58,832 nt of DNA from Methanomassiliicoccales archaeon UBA147. Its GTDB lineage: Archaea; Thermoplasmatota; Thermoplasmata; SG8-5. Location: positions 1 through 58,832 of the forward strand of contig DAJR01000022.1 in the NCBI GenBank assembly GCA_002496385.1, written 5' to 3'. Of the stretch, positions 7,716 to 15,410 are shown in pieces. Position numbers and translations under genes: made by a program. The stretch's first letter is position 1; each line of letters opens with the position of its first letter. Under the pieces are notes generated by a model. That model worked only from the letters and a program-made list of their open reading frames with translations, did no database searches and had not been told where the DNA came from.

Positions 7716-9019
7716 GTCAATTCCTCCAACATCTTCCTGGCGGACGCCTGCGGTTCAATTTCAAGGAAATCCGTGCCGCTGGCTATCATCATGAGGCCGA
7801 ACTCGTCCGACGTCACGTTCCCGGTGACGCAGACCGGTTTCGCCACCAGCCTGTTGAACAGCTGGTCCTTGATGATGCCCTGGTCCATGGCCTTGGTCGC
7901 TTCCTTCAGGCACTTGTCCAGGGACTTGCCCAACAGTCTTTCCGTGATGTCCTTGTTCATAATGACGTTGAGGGCCCCGGTGCCGTCATCGACGATGGCC
8001 TTGATGCGCAGGTCGGGCTTCCCCTCCTGCTCGCCGTGCACCCGGCAGATGTTCTTCTGCAGGGCGCGGTTGCACTCGGGACACCTGAAGACCAGGCCGC
8101 TTCCCTCCCTCACATCGAGGATGACGCCGTTAATCGCAGCATCGACCATTCCCCCGACCCTGGAGAGATAGTCCACAGTGATTGCCGCAGGTTTCTCGAG
8201 GTCGACGCTGGACGGCATCTTCTCCTTGGACTTCTCCACCGCCGCCGCATCGAAATTCAGCTGGGGCATCCCCCTCCACTTCCTCAGGTAGCCGCTGTTG
8301 ACCTTGACGATGTCGCCCTCCTTGAACTTGGCGACGCCCCAGCATGTGAACGAAACCTTTCCTGTCTCATCCGCCATAATGCCGGACATCACCTCTTTCT
8401 TCTCGCCGCTGACCGTGACCTCCCTTGTCTCGACGGTGAGCATCCTCCCGACCACCGACAGGTTGCCGGTGGCCTCTCCGAGGTCGATGATCTTGCAGGG
8501 CTTTGCAGGCTTGAAATTGCCGCCGCCCTTGAACTCGGGCAGCTCGGATTTGTCCGCCTTGGCGACCTTTCCCCGGTAGCCAACATTCACCTGCGGCTCC
8601 TCCCTGTACTCGGTGATGTAAGCATGTTCTATCCTGATTACATCGCCCTTGCTGAGGGCAAGCTCTCCCTTCTCCCAGATGGTGAACGGCACTGTGCCGC
8701 TCTCGTCGCCGATTATGCCCGAGATGATGGGCTTCTCCTGCCCCTCCTGCTTGATTGTCTTTTCCGTTACGAAAACCACCCTGCAAAGCAGGTTCACGTT
8801 CTTGTCCAGTGGGGTCAGTTCCTTGATGGATTTCTTGTCCCCCTCGGGGGAATAACTCCCTCCGCCGTGCTTCTTGATGACAAGTTTCGCGGCTTCCTCG
8901 GCCCCGAACCTGAACTCCTCGATGTAGTGTTTCAGGTCCTTCTCTATCTCTTTCCTGTCGGCATTCTCGCCGACAGCCTTCGCAATGTCTTTCACGTATT
9001 TTTCATACTTCTCTGCCAT
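7712..9019 (-). CDS. rpa: Replication protein A (single-stranded DNA-binding, multi-OB fold)
   Basis: 435 aa. After an N-terminal helical segment there are at least three OB-fold repeats (GIIGDESGTVPFTIWEKG; GIMADETGKVSFTCWG; and a C-terminal one with AIVDDGTGALNVIMN). A zinc finger (CPEC...CRVHG, about residues 312-326) precedes the last OB fold, as in euryarchaeal RPA. It binds ssDNA in replication, repair and recombination. First gene of a two-gene operon with the RPA-associated gene. A leader of about 30 nt is inferred from the TATA at about 9071-9080. Confidence 0.9.
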   Translation of the reverse strand: MAEKYEKYVKDIAKAVGENADRKEIEKDLKHYIEEFRFGAEEAAKLVIKKHGGGSYSPEGDKKSIKELTPLDKNVNLLCRVVFVTEKTIKQEGQEKPIISGIIGDESGTVPFTIWEKGELALSKGDVIRIEHAYITEYREEPQVNVGYRGKVAKADKSELPEFKGGGNFKPAKPCKIIDLGEATGNLSVVGRMLTVETREVTVSGEKKEVMSGIMADETGKVSFTCWGVAKFKEGDIVKVNSGYLRKWRGMPQLNFDAAAVEKSKEKMPSSVDLEKPAAITVDYLSRVGGMVDAAINGVILDVREGSGLVFRCPECNRALQKNICRVHGEQEGKPDLRIKAIVDDGTGALNVIMNKDITERLLGKSLDKCLKEATKAMDQGIIKDQLFNRLVAKPVCVTGNVTSDEFGLMMIASGTDFLEIEPQASARKMLEELT

Positions 9020-9070
9020 GGGTTCACATCCTGTTCATTGGTGAACTGTCACATTCCCGATTGGCGGGGA

Positions 9071-9080
9071 CATATAAAAG
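9071..9080 (-). promoter_or_regulatory. TATA box of the RPA operon
   Basis: Minus-strand CTTTTATATG lies about 52-60 nt before the RPA start at 9019. Confidence 0.5.
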
Positions 9081-9109
9081 GGTTGACCGGGGGTGGGCGA
9101 AAGTATTAG

Positions 9110-9149
9110 CCCGGTAATCGACATCGTTTCTCAAATGGCGATTACCGGG
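9110..9149. repeat. Perfect 11-bp inverted repeat and hairpin-rich intergenic region
   Basis: CCCGGTAATCG (9110-9120) and CGATTACCGGG (9139-9149) form a perfect stem with an 18-nt loop. It lies in the 323-nt gene-free stretch (9020-9342) between the divergent promoter side of RPA and the 3' end of dphB. The remaining sequence (9150-9342) has a near-palindrome, GCAAACAAATGTTTGC (about 9275-9290), and no detectable gene. Confidence 0.6.
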
Positions 9150-9342
9150 AACACAATGAATCACTAATGTTTGGAGATTGTCGATTCATGGCGAATGCTG
9201 TTATTACTATCATTTAGTTACCGCATTCACCGATTGTTTGCCAAATGCTGCGAGCCAAATTGCATGGATTCAGCAAACAAATGTTTGCCATGCTATCGTC
9301 GAATACTTTGCTTTCAGTCATCCAATGTCGTATTCAACATTT

Positions 9343-10134
9343 TTATTCAATCAGAATCGATTTCGGCGCTCCCGCCAGTTCCACAAGTGCCTTCGCTTCC
9401 AGGAAATGCAACTCCCCCGGGATGACCACCGAATGCAGCGGCGGCCCGAAATCTTCGCCCATCATGTTGTCCAGCAAGCCGGCTCTAGCCAGGCAGTCCT
9501 CCGAACCGGCCCTCGCCACCACGCAGATCAGCCTGTCGGGGGTGAGAAAATCCCGGCCAAGCTCGTCCTCGACCGAGGCCAGCACCTCGAGCGCTTCGTT
9601 CGCAGTCATGAACCTGTTCCGGTCCTGCTTGATGTCGAGGAGGCATATCGTGTGCATTCCCTGTTTGAAGTTCTCGTGCGCCTTCTCGTAAAAGCTGGTG
9701 GGGCGGTAATTCGGCTCGGGAAACGGAATAGTCACAGTGCGGCCGAACTTGTAGTTCTGCAGACCCAGGGCCGCGGGTATCGCAGTGAAGGCCGATACCC
9801 CGCCTATCACTTCGGTCTCGATGCCCAGCGCGTGCGCCCTCAGCCGCAGGTCCACATGGGTGGTCGCGCTCATCGCGTCCCCCGGAACCAGGAGGCAGGT
9901 CGGGCATTCCGCCGCACTGTCCAGCACGGTATCCTCGGTCTCGATGGCCCCCCTGTCAACGATGCGGATCTTCGCCCTCAGCAGCTCTTCGAGCCTCGGG
10001 ATGCTCCCCTCTTCAAGGACGGAGGTGTAATTCTCCATGAAGATATGCCTGCACGACCTTGCGGCCTCCAGGCCCCTGAGCGTGATGCCCTTTTCGTCGC
10101 CGAGTCCCAAACCTATGAATATTAGCTTTGCCAT
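9343..10134 (-). CDS. dphB: Diphthine synthase
   Basis: 263 aa, the normal DphB length. This tetrapyrrole-methylase-fold enzyme methylates the modified histidine of elongation factor 2 using S-adenosylmethionine. Diagnostic segments are the N-terminal LIFIGLGLGDEKGITLRGLE, LVPGDAMSATTHVDLRLRA and the SAM-pocket region GVSAFTAIPAALGLQNYKFG. A CGGTG Shine-Dalgarno sits 5 nt before the ATG. The gene is divergent from the tRNA methyltransferase, with only 9 nt between the starts. Confidence 0.95.
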   Translation of the reverse strand: MAKLIFIGLGLGDEKGITLRGLEAARSCRHIFMENYTSVLEEGSIPRLEELLRAKIRIVDRGAIETEDTVLDSAAECPTCLLVPGDAMSATTHVDLRLRAHALGIETEVIGGVSAFTAIPAALGLQNYKFGRTVTIPFPEPNYRPTSFYEKAHENFKQGMHTICLLDIKQDRNRFMTANEALEVLASVEDELGRDFLTPDRLICVVARAGSEDCLARAGLLDNMMGEDFGPPLHSVVIPGELHFLEAKALVELAGAPKSILIE

Positions 10135-10143
10135 GTCAGCACC

Positions 10144-11145
10144 GTGAAATGTCTCTGTGCGGTTGTTCCCAAGGCTGAAGGGGAGAAGATGCGTAAAAAG
10201 CTTTCAGAGGCCGGGCTGCTCAGGCCGGATGCCCGGATAACGAGCGACGCGAAGCATGTTTTCATACCCGTGATGTCGGAGAAAGGCCTGAAATGCCCGG
10301 TCATAGAGGTGGACACCGAGCCCGTCGAGGTCCCCAGCCATTACTCGGAAATGCTGGATTTGCCACCGGGTCTGATGGAATTGTTGCCCACTTCCTTCGA
10401 CATTGTCGGCGACATATTCCTCATGAAGCTGACAGACGATGTGCTCCCGTATTCAAAGGACATAGCCGAGGCCCTTCTGGAAACCAACAGCCACGCAAAA
10501 GTTGTGGCGCTGGACCGCGGGGTCAAGGGCGAGTTCCGGACCCGGGACCTTAAAATATTGGCCGGAGAGAAGCGCACCATGACCATCCAGAAGGAGTACG
10601 GTCTTAATTTCCGGGTCGACCTGGCAAAGGTCTATTTCTCCCCGAGGCTGGCGACCGAGAGGAAGCGCATCGCCGACCTCGTGAAGGATGACGAGAAGAT
10701 ACTGGACATGTTCTGCGGCGTCGGACCTTTCGCGATCATGCTTGCCAAGACGGGAAAGCCCGGGAGCGTGTATGCGGTCGACAAGAATCCCGATGCCATT
10801 GATTATCTAATCAAAAATATAAAATTAAACCATATTAATGGCGTCTCGCCGATGCTTGGCGATGCAAGGGATATCGTGCCCCAGCTGCCCCGCCCGGACC
10901 GGATAGTCATGAACCTCCCCCACACGTCCATCGATTTCCTGGATGTCGCCCTCGGGGTGATCAACAAGCGGGGCACAATACACCTTTACCTGATATTGGA
11001 GAAGGGCAGCCAGGAAATGATCAAGAAATCCATCGTCCACCTTGCCACAGCGCTCGGTCGGGCCATTTCCTTCAAGAACATCCATGAGGTTCACACTTAT
11101 TCTCCCACCCAGGGACTCTACTGTTTTGACATGCTCATCGGATGA
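10144..11145 (+). CDS. trm5: Trm5-family tRNA (guanine37-N1)-methyltransferase
   Basis: 333 aa, starting at GTG. The N-terminal D1 region (VPKAEGEKMRKKLSEAGLL, then ITSDAKHVFIPV) and D2 (GDIFLMKL) match Trm5. The class I SAM-binding core follows (FRVDLAKVYFSPRLATER, MFCGVGPFAIMLAKTG, VYAVDKNPDAI) with the NLP motif (MNLPHTS). It makes m1G37 beside the anticodon to prevent frameshifting; related Taw2/TYW2 enzymes share the fold. A TATA-like AATATTAG lies about 25 nt upstream and no Shine-Dalgarno is visible, so the transcript may be leaderless. The 3' end overlaps the convergent HAD gene by 11 nt. Confidence 0.9.
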   Translation: MKCLCAVVPKAEGEKMRKKLSEAGLLRPDARITSDAKHVFIPVMSEKGLKCPVIEVDTEPVEVPSHYSEMLDLPPGLMELLPTSFDIVGDIFLMKLTDDVLPYSKDIAEALLETNSHAKVVALDRGVKGEFRTRDLKILAGEKRTMTIQKEYGLNFRVDLAKVYFSPRLATERKRIADLVKDDEKILDMFCGVGPFAIMLAKTGKPGSVYAVDKNPDAIDYLIKNIKLNHINGVSPMLGDARDIVPQLPRPDRIVMNLPHTSIDFLDVALGVINKRGTIHLYLILEKGSQEMIKKSIVHLATALGRAISFKNIHEVHTYSPTQGLYCFDMLIG

Positions 11146-11854
11146 GGCCGATCAATTCGTCGAGCGTCTGGATCGAGCTGATGTCCTTTGGTGCTCCCGC
11201 CGGAAGTTTTCTGCCCCTCAGTATCAGCACCGGCTTCATTCCGACGGCCTGGGAGCCAAGGTAGTCCTTGTCATACCTGTCCCCGACGAATATTATTTCG
11301 CTCGGACTCAGCCCGAGGCTCCCTGCCGCATGCAGGAACGGCCTGGCGTCGGGTTTGGATGCGCCGGCCGTATCCCTTCCGACGATGATGTCGAACATCG
11401 ATGCACTGAGGGTCTTCTTCGGGCTCTCGGCCTCTGCCAGCGATTCCAGGATGGCGTCGACCTCCTCCCGGTAGCCGTTCGTCACCAGGCCCAGGCGGAG
11501 CCCCATCACGGAAAGCCTGTTCAGCACGGGCGCTGAATCGTCGTAAGCCTTCAACCCAGCCATCCCGAACCATCGCTCGTTGATGTATTTGCCGAGTCCC
11601 TTCTTCTTGACGCCGAGCTCCTTCATGACCTCGCTGTCCCACTCGGCATACACCCGGTTGTAGTCCCCGGCGCCGGTCGGGCGTATATCTCCGTGGCGCG
11701 CCAGGAAGGTCGCGGTCGCTTTCCTGTGCGCATCCCGTATGTCCTCCAGGCTCTTCTCGATGCCCTTCTCCCTCAGGATGTGCTGGAATATCTCCTCGGT
11801 GTCCAGGCTTGTGATGAGCGTGTCCCCAAGGTCGAAAAGCACGCATCTGATCAA
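11135..11854 (-). CDS. HAD-superfamily hydrolase
   Basis: 239 aa. Motif I is VLFDLGDTLI near the N-terminus, motif II LGLVTNGYR, the motif III region (KPDARPFLHAAGSLG) and motif IV (IIFVGDRYDKDYLG). A helical cap separates motifs I and II. It is most likely a small-molecule phosphatase; substrate unknown. The start is TTG at 11854, overlapping the TGA of the upstream dUTPase-like gene (TTGA), indicating translational coupling. Confidence 0.85.
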   Translation of the reverse strand: MIRCVLFDLGDTLITSLDTEEIFQHILREKGIEKSLEDIRDAHRKATATFLARHGDIRPTGAGDYNRVYAEWDSEVMKELGVKKKGLGKYINERWFGMAGLKAYDDSAPVLNRLSVMGLRLGLVTNGYREEVDAILESLAEAESPKKTLSASMFDIIVGRDTAGASKPDARPFLHAAGSLGLSPSEIIFVGDRYDKDYLGSQAVGMKPVLILRGRKLPAGAPKDISSIQTLDELIGLIR

Positions 11855-12327
11855 GAGAGCTTCACCCCTCTCTGCCCCTGGTAATTGCCGGAGCGCTGGG
11901 CATATGCCTTCTCAGACGGCGCGTCCAGCCTCTCGAACACTATCTGCGCGAATCTCTGGCCGATCGGGATAACCACCTCTCTCTCCGAGGAATTGAAGGC
12001 CGAAAGCGTGAGCGTGCCCTCGAAGCCCGCATCCACCTTTCCGAAGCTGGAGATTATGCCCTTCCTTGCCCAACTGGTTCGTATCCACAGCTGCGTGGTT
12101 ATCTGCGGTCCGCATTTCACGTACTCCAGTGTGCTCACCGCGAACCATTTTCCCGGCGGTATGGCCACATCCCCCGATGTCTGGGTCTGTCCGCCCTGCC
12201 CGACCCTGATCTCCGCGATTGTGAGGTCATAGCCGTTCGGAGTGAGGTTCCCCTCGATAAAATTCTCGATTGCCAGTTCCCCGGCTTCCATGGCTTTCAG
12301 GATGCCCCCGTCCGACAGTATGCTCAT
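11851..12327 (-). CDS. dCTP deaminase/dUTPase-superfamily protein lacking the deaminase glutamate
   Basis: 158 aa from the ATG at 12327; an upstream ATG at 12360 overlaps the previous stop (ATGA) and would add 11 residues. The fold is that of Dcd/DUT: ILSDGGIL, RTSWARKGI, FGKVDAGFEGTLTLSAFN, IGQRFAQIVFERL. Compared with E. coli Dcd (VLEFYN), the catalytic general-base Glu is replaced by Ser109 (TLSAFN), while the nucleotide-binding Ser/Arg and the Asp (Asp99) are kept. This suggests dUTPase rather than dCTP deaminase activity. Sits between RaSEA and the HAD gene in one transcription unit. Confidence 0.8.
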   Translation of the reverse strand: MSILSDGGILKAMEAGELAIENFIEGNLTPNGYDLTIAEIRVGQGGQTQTSGDVAIPPGKWFAVSTLEYVKCGPQITTQLWIRTSWARKGIISSFGKVDAGFEGTLTLSAFNSSEREVVIPIGQRFAQIVFERLDAPSEKAYAQRSGNYQGQRGVKLS

Positions 12328-12356
12328 GCCGGCTCGCATCCCTTGTGAATACAAAA

Positions 12357-13352
12357 TCATTTTGGCGCTGCGAGTCTGCCTAGGTCCCCGGCCGAGCCCA
12401 TGAACGGCTCCGCATCCAGGTAATCGAGCCATCTGTCCCTGCACCCGCATCCGAGCCCCTTGAATATAGCTGAGTCTCCCTCAAGAGAGAATGCCTCGAT
12501 TGCTTTGAGGATCGCATCGTCGCACTTCCCGCAGTTGTGCGTGCCACGCTTGGACCCGCCGCCGGACGGTGCGGACATCAGTCTGGCATTTGTCAGCCCG
12601 CTGCCCCTCTCAAGGACCTCTGCAAGGCTCCACAGCCAAGGAGGCCGATACAGGTTCCTCTTCCACAGCCCCTCCACGACAGTCCCGCGCTGGACGTTCA
12701 TCGGGTTCACGGAAATGGATTGGCTCATTTTTCCCGCTCTTTCGATTGATACCAGTGCGTCATCGATTGATCCTCTCTCCGTGAGATAGGGCGGTTTTAG
12801 CAGGAGGTAGGTCCTGATGCTCGCGCCCATGTCGGCGGCAGTGCTGCACGCTCTCTCATAATTACTGAAAAGGAACCCCTTATTGATGCTCCTCGCCCTG
12901 ATGCCGTCATCGGCAGTCTCCAGCCCCACGGCGACCTCAAGTTCATTGACGGCGCCCAGCATATCTTCGAGAACAGGCCGGCTGACGAATTCCGGCCTCG
13001 ATTCGACCAGTACCTTCCCGGCCTTCTCCCCGGCAATCTTGAGGATGGCCGCCCTGGTTTCCGGTTCGATTTCCCCCGGGTCGAGGAAGCTTCCGGAGGT
13101 GTAAATCTTGATATACGGCTGGCCGGCGTGCTTCGCCATGGCCTTCTCGAACTGGGCGACGAGGTCATTCGGGGTCACCGAGCCGAGAGAGTCCCGGTTG
13201 TACCCGCACATCAGGCAGCCGGATTTTCTTGACCAGCAGCACCCCCTGCTTCTCAGGATGATGACCAGGGCATCAACCGCCTTGCCGCCGAGCATATCCT
13301 TCTCGGACCAAACTGACAACGGTTCCCCGGCGTCCGGCCTGCGCCTAGCCAT
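12357..13352 (-). CDS. raSEA: Archaeosine-synthesis radical SAM enzyme (RaSEA, COG1244-like)
   Basis: 331 aa from the ATG at 13352 (in-frame ATGs at 13376 and 13388 are alternatives). The cysteine pattern CCWSRKSGCLMCGY near residue 40 is characteristic of COG1244, the radical SAM partner of ArcS that converts preQ0-lysine tRNA to archaeosine at G15. Further motifs: IKIYTSGSFLDPGE, VESRPEFV, VGLETADD and a C-terminal Cys-rich segment (HNCGKCDD, GLGCGCRDRW). First gene of the unit with the dUTPase-like and HAD genes. Confidence 0.85.
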   Translation of the reverse strand: MARRRPDAGEPLSVWSEKDMLGGKAVDALVIILRSRGCCWSRKSGCLMCGYNRDSLGSVTPNDLVAQFEKAMAKHAGQPYIKIYTSGSFLDPGEIEPETRAAILKIAGEKAGKVLVESRPEFVSRPVLEDMLGAVNELEVAVGLETADDGIRARSINKGFLFSNYERACSTAADMGASIRTYLLLKPPYLTERGSIDDALVSIERAGKMSQSISVNPMNVQRGTVVEGLWKRNLYRPPWLWSLAEVLERGSGLTNARLMSAPSGGGSKRGTHNCGKCDDAILKAIEAFSLEGDSAIFKGLGCGCRDRWLDYLDAEPFMGSAGDLGRLAAPK

Positions 13353-13521
13353 ATAGGTTCCCCCGGTTGACAACATGGGGCTGAGCACTGAATCCCTTGA
13401 CCATCATGGGACGGCGATTGCGAACAGACTAAAAAGCTATTGTGTATATATTACAGAAATAAACATCAGATATATATGCCTGTACATTTTTCCCGAACCA
13501 CAGTTATTTGGAGATGGAAAT

Positions 13522-14568
13522 ATGAACAAATGCCCGATATGCTCGAATCAGTTGAGTTATGTACAGCAATATCAACAGTGGTACTGCCACACCTGCAAAG
13601 CCTACAAGGTGCCGGCAGCCGCACCCGCCCAACCCGCGGGGCAGCCCCTTTACCAGCAGCAACACCAGTATCAACAGCCCGCTCACCAACAACCGCAACC
13701 TCATTATCAACAGCAAACTCAATACCAGCAGGGACCGGCCCAACCAGCCCATCAACAGCCCGCCCAGGCGCAATACCAGCACCAGCCGCAAGCCCAACCC
13801 CAGCCACAATACCAGCAACCGCAAGCGCAACCCCATTACCAACAGCAGCCAACCGTCCAACCGAACTACCCGCAGGACATGGGCGGGGAGCTTGAATGCC
13901 GCATCGAGCATTCTCCTTCATTCTCGGTTCTCATTTTCAGCCTGAAGCCCGGCCAGAGCGTCCTCACCGAGAAAGGCGCCATGATGTTCATGCACAACAC
14001 GATAGACATAGCCACGCATGGCAGACAGGGCGGCATCATGAAGGGCCTGGTCACTTCCGCGCTGGGAGGCGAATCCTTCTTCGTCAACACATACACCGCA
14101 GCACGCGGACCGGGAGAGTTGGCACTGGTGGGCCCGACCATGGGCGACGTGCGGGCGCTGGACGTCACGACCGCCCCTATGATATTGCAGAGCGGCGCGT
14201 TCCTGGCTTCGCACACCACCGTGGGCCTGGACACAAAGTGGCAGGGCCTCAAGGGTTTCCTGTCCGAGCGGGATTTCGTGATGCTCAGGGCCTCCGGCCA
14301 GGGGAAAGTATGGGTCACATCCTTCGGCGCGATAGTCGAGAAGGACCTCCGGCCGGGCGAAGTATTGTCTGTCGACACGGGTCATCTTGTCGCCTTCCCT
14401 GACACGATGCAGTTCTCCGTCCGCAGGGTGGGCGGTTGGAAGTCAACCATCCTGAGCGGCGAAGGCCTGGTCACAGATCTTGTGGGGCCAGGAAAGGTGC
14501 TGCTCCAGACGAGGACGATAGGCGCCTTCGCGGTGTCGCTGATACCCTATCTGCCCGACAGGAAATAA
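13522..14568 (+). CDS. Zinc-ribbon / Gln-Pro-rich / AIM24-domain protein
   Basis: 348 aa. An N-terminal zinc ribbon (CPIC...CHTC, residues 4-26) precedes about 90 residues very rich in Q, P, A and Y with repeated YQQ/HQQP units, then a C-terminal AIM24/TIGR00266 domain of about 215 residues (LECRIEHSPSFSVLIFSLKP, GGESFFVNTYTA, GLDTKWQGLKGF). AIM24-like proteins form a trimeric double-barrel fold of uncertain function. Start chosen at ATG 13522 because GGAGATGG lies just upstream and the ribbon starts there; the open frame further upstream has no family match. The low-complexity linker likely makes the protein oligomeric or phase-prone (inference). Confidence 0.85.
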   Translation: MNKCPICSNQLSYVQQYQQWYCHTCKAYKVPAAAPAQPAGQPLYQQQHQYQQPAHQQPQPHYQQQTQYQQGPAQPAHQQPAQAQYQHQPQAQPQPQYQQPQAQPHYQQQPTVQPNYPQDMGGELECRIEHSPSFSVLIFSLKPGQSVLTEKGAMMFMHNTIDIATHGRQGGIMKGLVTSALGGESFFVNTYTAARGPGELALVGPTMGDVRALDVTTAPMILQSGAFLASHTTVGLDTKWQGLKGFLSERDFVMLRASGQGKVWVTSFGAIVEKDLRPGEVLSVDTGHLVAFPDTMQFSVRRVGGWKSTILSGEGLVTDLVGPGKVLLQTRTIGAFAVSLIPYLPDRK

Positions 14569-14580
14569 TGGGACAATTGA

Positions 14581-14615
14581 CCCGCCCTCACAGGCGGGGC
14601 ATGGTCGGGATGGTT
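14581..14615 (+). repeat. CTCACA-loop hairpin element (Hc type)
   Basis: CCCGCC (14581-14586), loop CTCACA, GGCGGG (14593-14598), then GCATGGTCGGGATGG. Begins 12 nt after the AIM24-like gene. The same hairpin with GCATG following recurs at 14868, 15386, 50069, 52255 (minus) and, interrupted, 52699. Confidence 0.75.
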
Positions 14616-14640
14616 GGGACATATCACCGGGTTGTGTGCC

Positions 14641-14775
14641 GATGTCAACACCCCCTGGCCCTCACAGGCCAGGCCCCCAAAGGATGATGACGGTAATAGT
14701 GTCATCAACCCGGTTCGAAAAACCGGGTCACGACCCCGGCCTTGTATTCAAATTGTGAAGGGCGACCGAGGCATG
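14641..14775 (+). repeat. Composite multi-hairpin repeat element, copy without insert
   Basis: In order: GATGTCAACACC, hairpin Ha (CCTGGCC-CTCACA-GGCCAGG, 14654-14673), CCAAAGGATGA, a variable part, hairpin Hb (ACCCGGTT-CGAAA-AACCGGGT, 14708-14728), CACGACCCCGGCCTT, and a degenerate right arm ending in GCATG (14771-14775). The same order occurs on the minus strand at 52251-52439, where Ha carries a 71-bp insert. No ORF is conserved, so it is either a structured RNA or a non-autonomous mobile element. Confidence 0.7.
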
Positions 14776-14841
14776 AACGGGTTGGCCGGTGCCAATTCTC
14801 AGTTTTTGGCAATCCGGGTGTTGGGGTGAAGTTTATGGTCA

Positions 14842-14908
14842 GGCCATTTTAAACGATAATGGCCATACCCCCCGTCCTCACATGCGGGGCATGGTCGGGA
14901 TGGCAGGA
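14842..14908 (+). repeat. Hb + Hc hairpin pair
   Basis: GGCCATT/AATGGCC stem (14842-14848 and 14858-14864), then ATACCC and a CTCACA-loop hairpin with CCCC/GGGG arms (about 14868-14889) followed by GCATGGTCGGGATGG. The 15-nt tail is identical to that after the copy at 14581. Confidence 0.65.
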
Positions 14909-14970
14909 TAAACCATTAGCAATGTTTAATAATATAATGGTAATCGCGCTACTGTCTGTTATAGTACACT

Positions 14971-15004
14971 CGCAAACAATTCGCCACTGTGGCATAGCCT
15001 GGTA
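14971..15004 (+). pseudogene. Truncated 5' copy of tRNA-Thr with its upstream flank
   Basis: These 34 nt are identical to 15093-15126: 12 nt of flank plus the acceptor 5' strand and most of the D arm of tRNA-Thr (14983-15004). It breaks off in the D loop. A TATA-like TTATAGTA (about 14959-14966) precedes this copy and not the intact one, so this probably marks the original tRNA start, later separated from the rest by an insertion. Confidence 0.7.
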
Positions 15005-15092
15005 CACTGACCGAATCGCTTCGCGACTCGGTCGTGCCTCGATGACTTGGGTCATCTTCGGGCGCCAGCGCTACCATCTGTGGCGAGTCATA
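15005..15092. repeat. Hairpin-bearing insertion between the direct repeats of tRNA-Thr
   Basis: Contains the hairpin GACCGA...TCGGTC with inner TCGC/GCGA (about 15009-15032), GATGAC-TTGG-GTCATC (about 15041-15056), and an inverted, internally shortened copy of the tRNA 5' part (GCGCTACCA...TGTGGCGA, about 15068-15086). No coding potential. Together with the flanking 34-bp repeats it looks like a small insertion into the tRNA gene that regenerated the 5' half. Confidence 0.55.
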
Positions 15093-15104
15093 CGCAAACA
15101 ATTC

Positions 15105-15178
15105 GCCACTGTGGCATAGCCTGGTAGCGCGGCTGATTTGTAATCAGCAGGTCGAGGGTTCAAATCCCTTCAGTGGCT
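15105..15178 (+). tRNA. tRNA-Thr(TGT)
   Basis: Complete cloverleaf of 74 nt: acceptor GCCACTG/CAGTGGC, D arm with AGCCTGGTA loop, anticodon stem GCTGA/TCAGC with loop TTTGTAA (anticodon TGT), T arm GAGGG/CCCTT with loop TTCAAAT, and unpaired T as discriminator; CCA is not encoded. No intron. A T-rich stretch (CTTTAATTTATTTT) follows as a terminator. Confidence 0.95.
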
Positions 15179-15214
15179 CTTTAATTTATTTTAACAAAAC
15201 TGAAGGGATTTGAA
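15159..15214. repeat. 16-bp inverted copy of the tRNA-Thr T arm
   Basis: TTCAAATCCCTTCAGT inside the tRNA (15159-15174) is exactly complementary to ACTGAAGGGATTTGAA (15199-15214), separated by 24 nt. In a longer transcript this could pair with and mask the T arm and acceptor. Confidence 0.75.
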
Positions 15215-15218
15215 GCTA

Positions 15219-15289
15219 GACCTAGTTTCGTTATTTTCAAACAAAATCAGAGAAACTAGGTCGTAGGTTCGACGAGCTTGCTCGTCGAA
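15219..15289. repeat. Two strong stem-loops downstream of tRNA-Thr
   Basis: GACCTAGTTTC (15219-15229) pairs perfectly with GAAACTAGGTC (15252-15262), and TTCGACGAG (15268-15276) with CTCGTCGAA (15281-15289, loop CTTG). They lie in the segment between the tRNA 3' end and its duplicated fragment at 15351. Confidence 0.65.
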
Positions 15290-15350
15290 TTAGAATATCT
15301 AACATTGGAGCGTTTCTTTCATCCTTCGCATTGCATATTATTACAAAACA

Positions 15351-15366
15351 TCAGTGGCTCTTTAAT
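15351..15366 (+). repeat. Duplicated tRNA-Thr 3' end
   Basis: TCAGTGGCTCTTTAAT repeats 15170-15185 exactly, i.e. the acceptor 3' strand plus the terminator start. The copies bracket 165 nt, a layout like an att-site duplication, but no integrase gene is present between them. Confidence 0.7.
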
Positions 15367-15385
15367 ATTTTTCCAGCCACATACC

Positions 15386-15410
15386 GTGCCCTCACAGGCG
15401 GGGCATGCTG
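15386..15410 (+). repeat. CTCACA-loop hairpin element (Hc type)
   Basis: Short-stem copy GTGCC-CTCACA-GGCGGGGCATGC, preceded by ACATACC as in other copies. 15411-15480 holds a further GC-rich stem (CGCCGCTGG...CCAGCGGC) and no gene. Confidence 0.6.

Noticed and set aside
7694..9109. Long plus-strand open frame opposite the RPA operon (about 471 codons)
   Set aside because: It is antisense to clear RPA and RPA-associated coding sequence; its translation is low-complexity His/Leu/Arg-rich, typical of a GC-rich shadow frame.
14971..15366. Integrated provirus or plasmid at tRNA-Thr
   Set aside because: Direct repeats exist, but only 122-181 nt lie between them and no integrase or phage gene is present.
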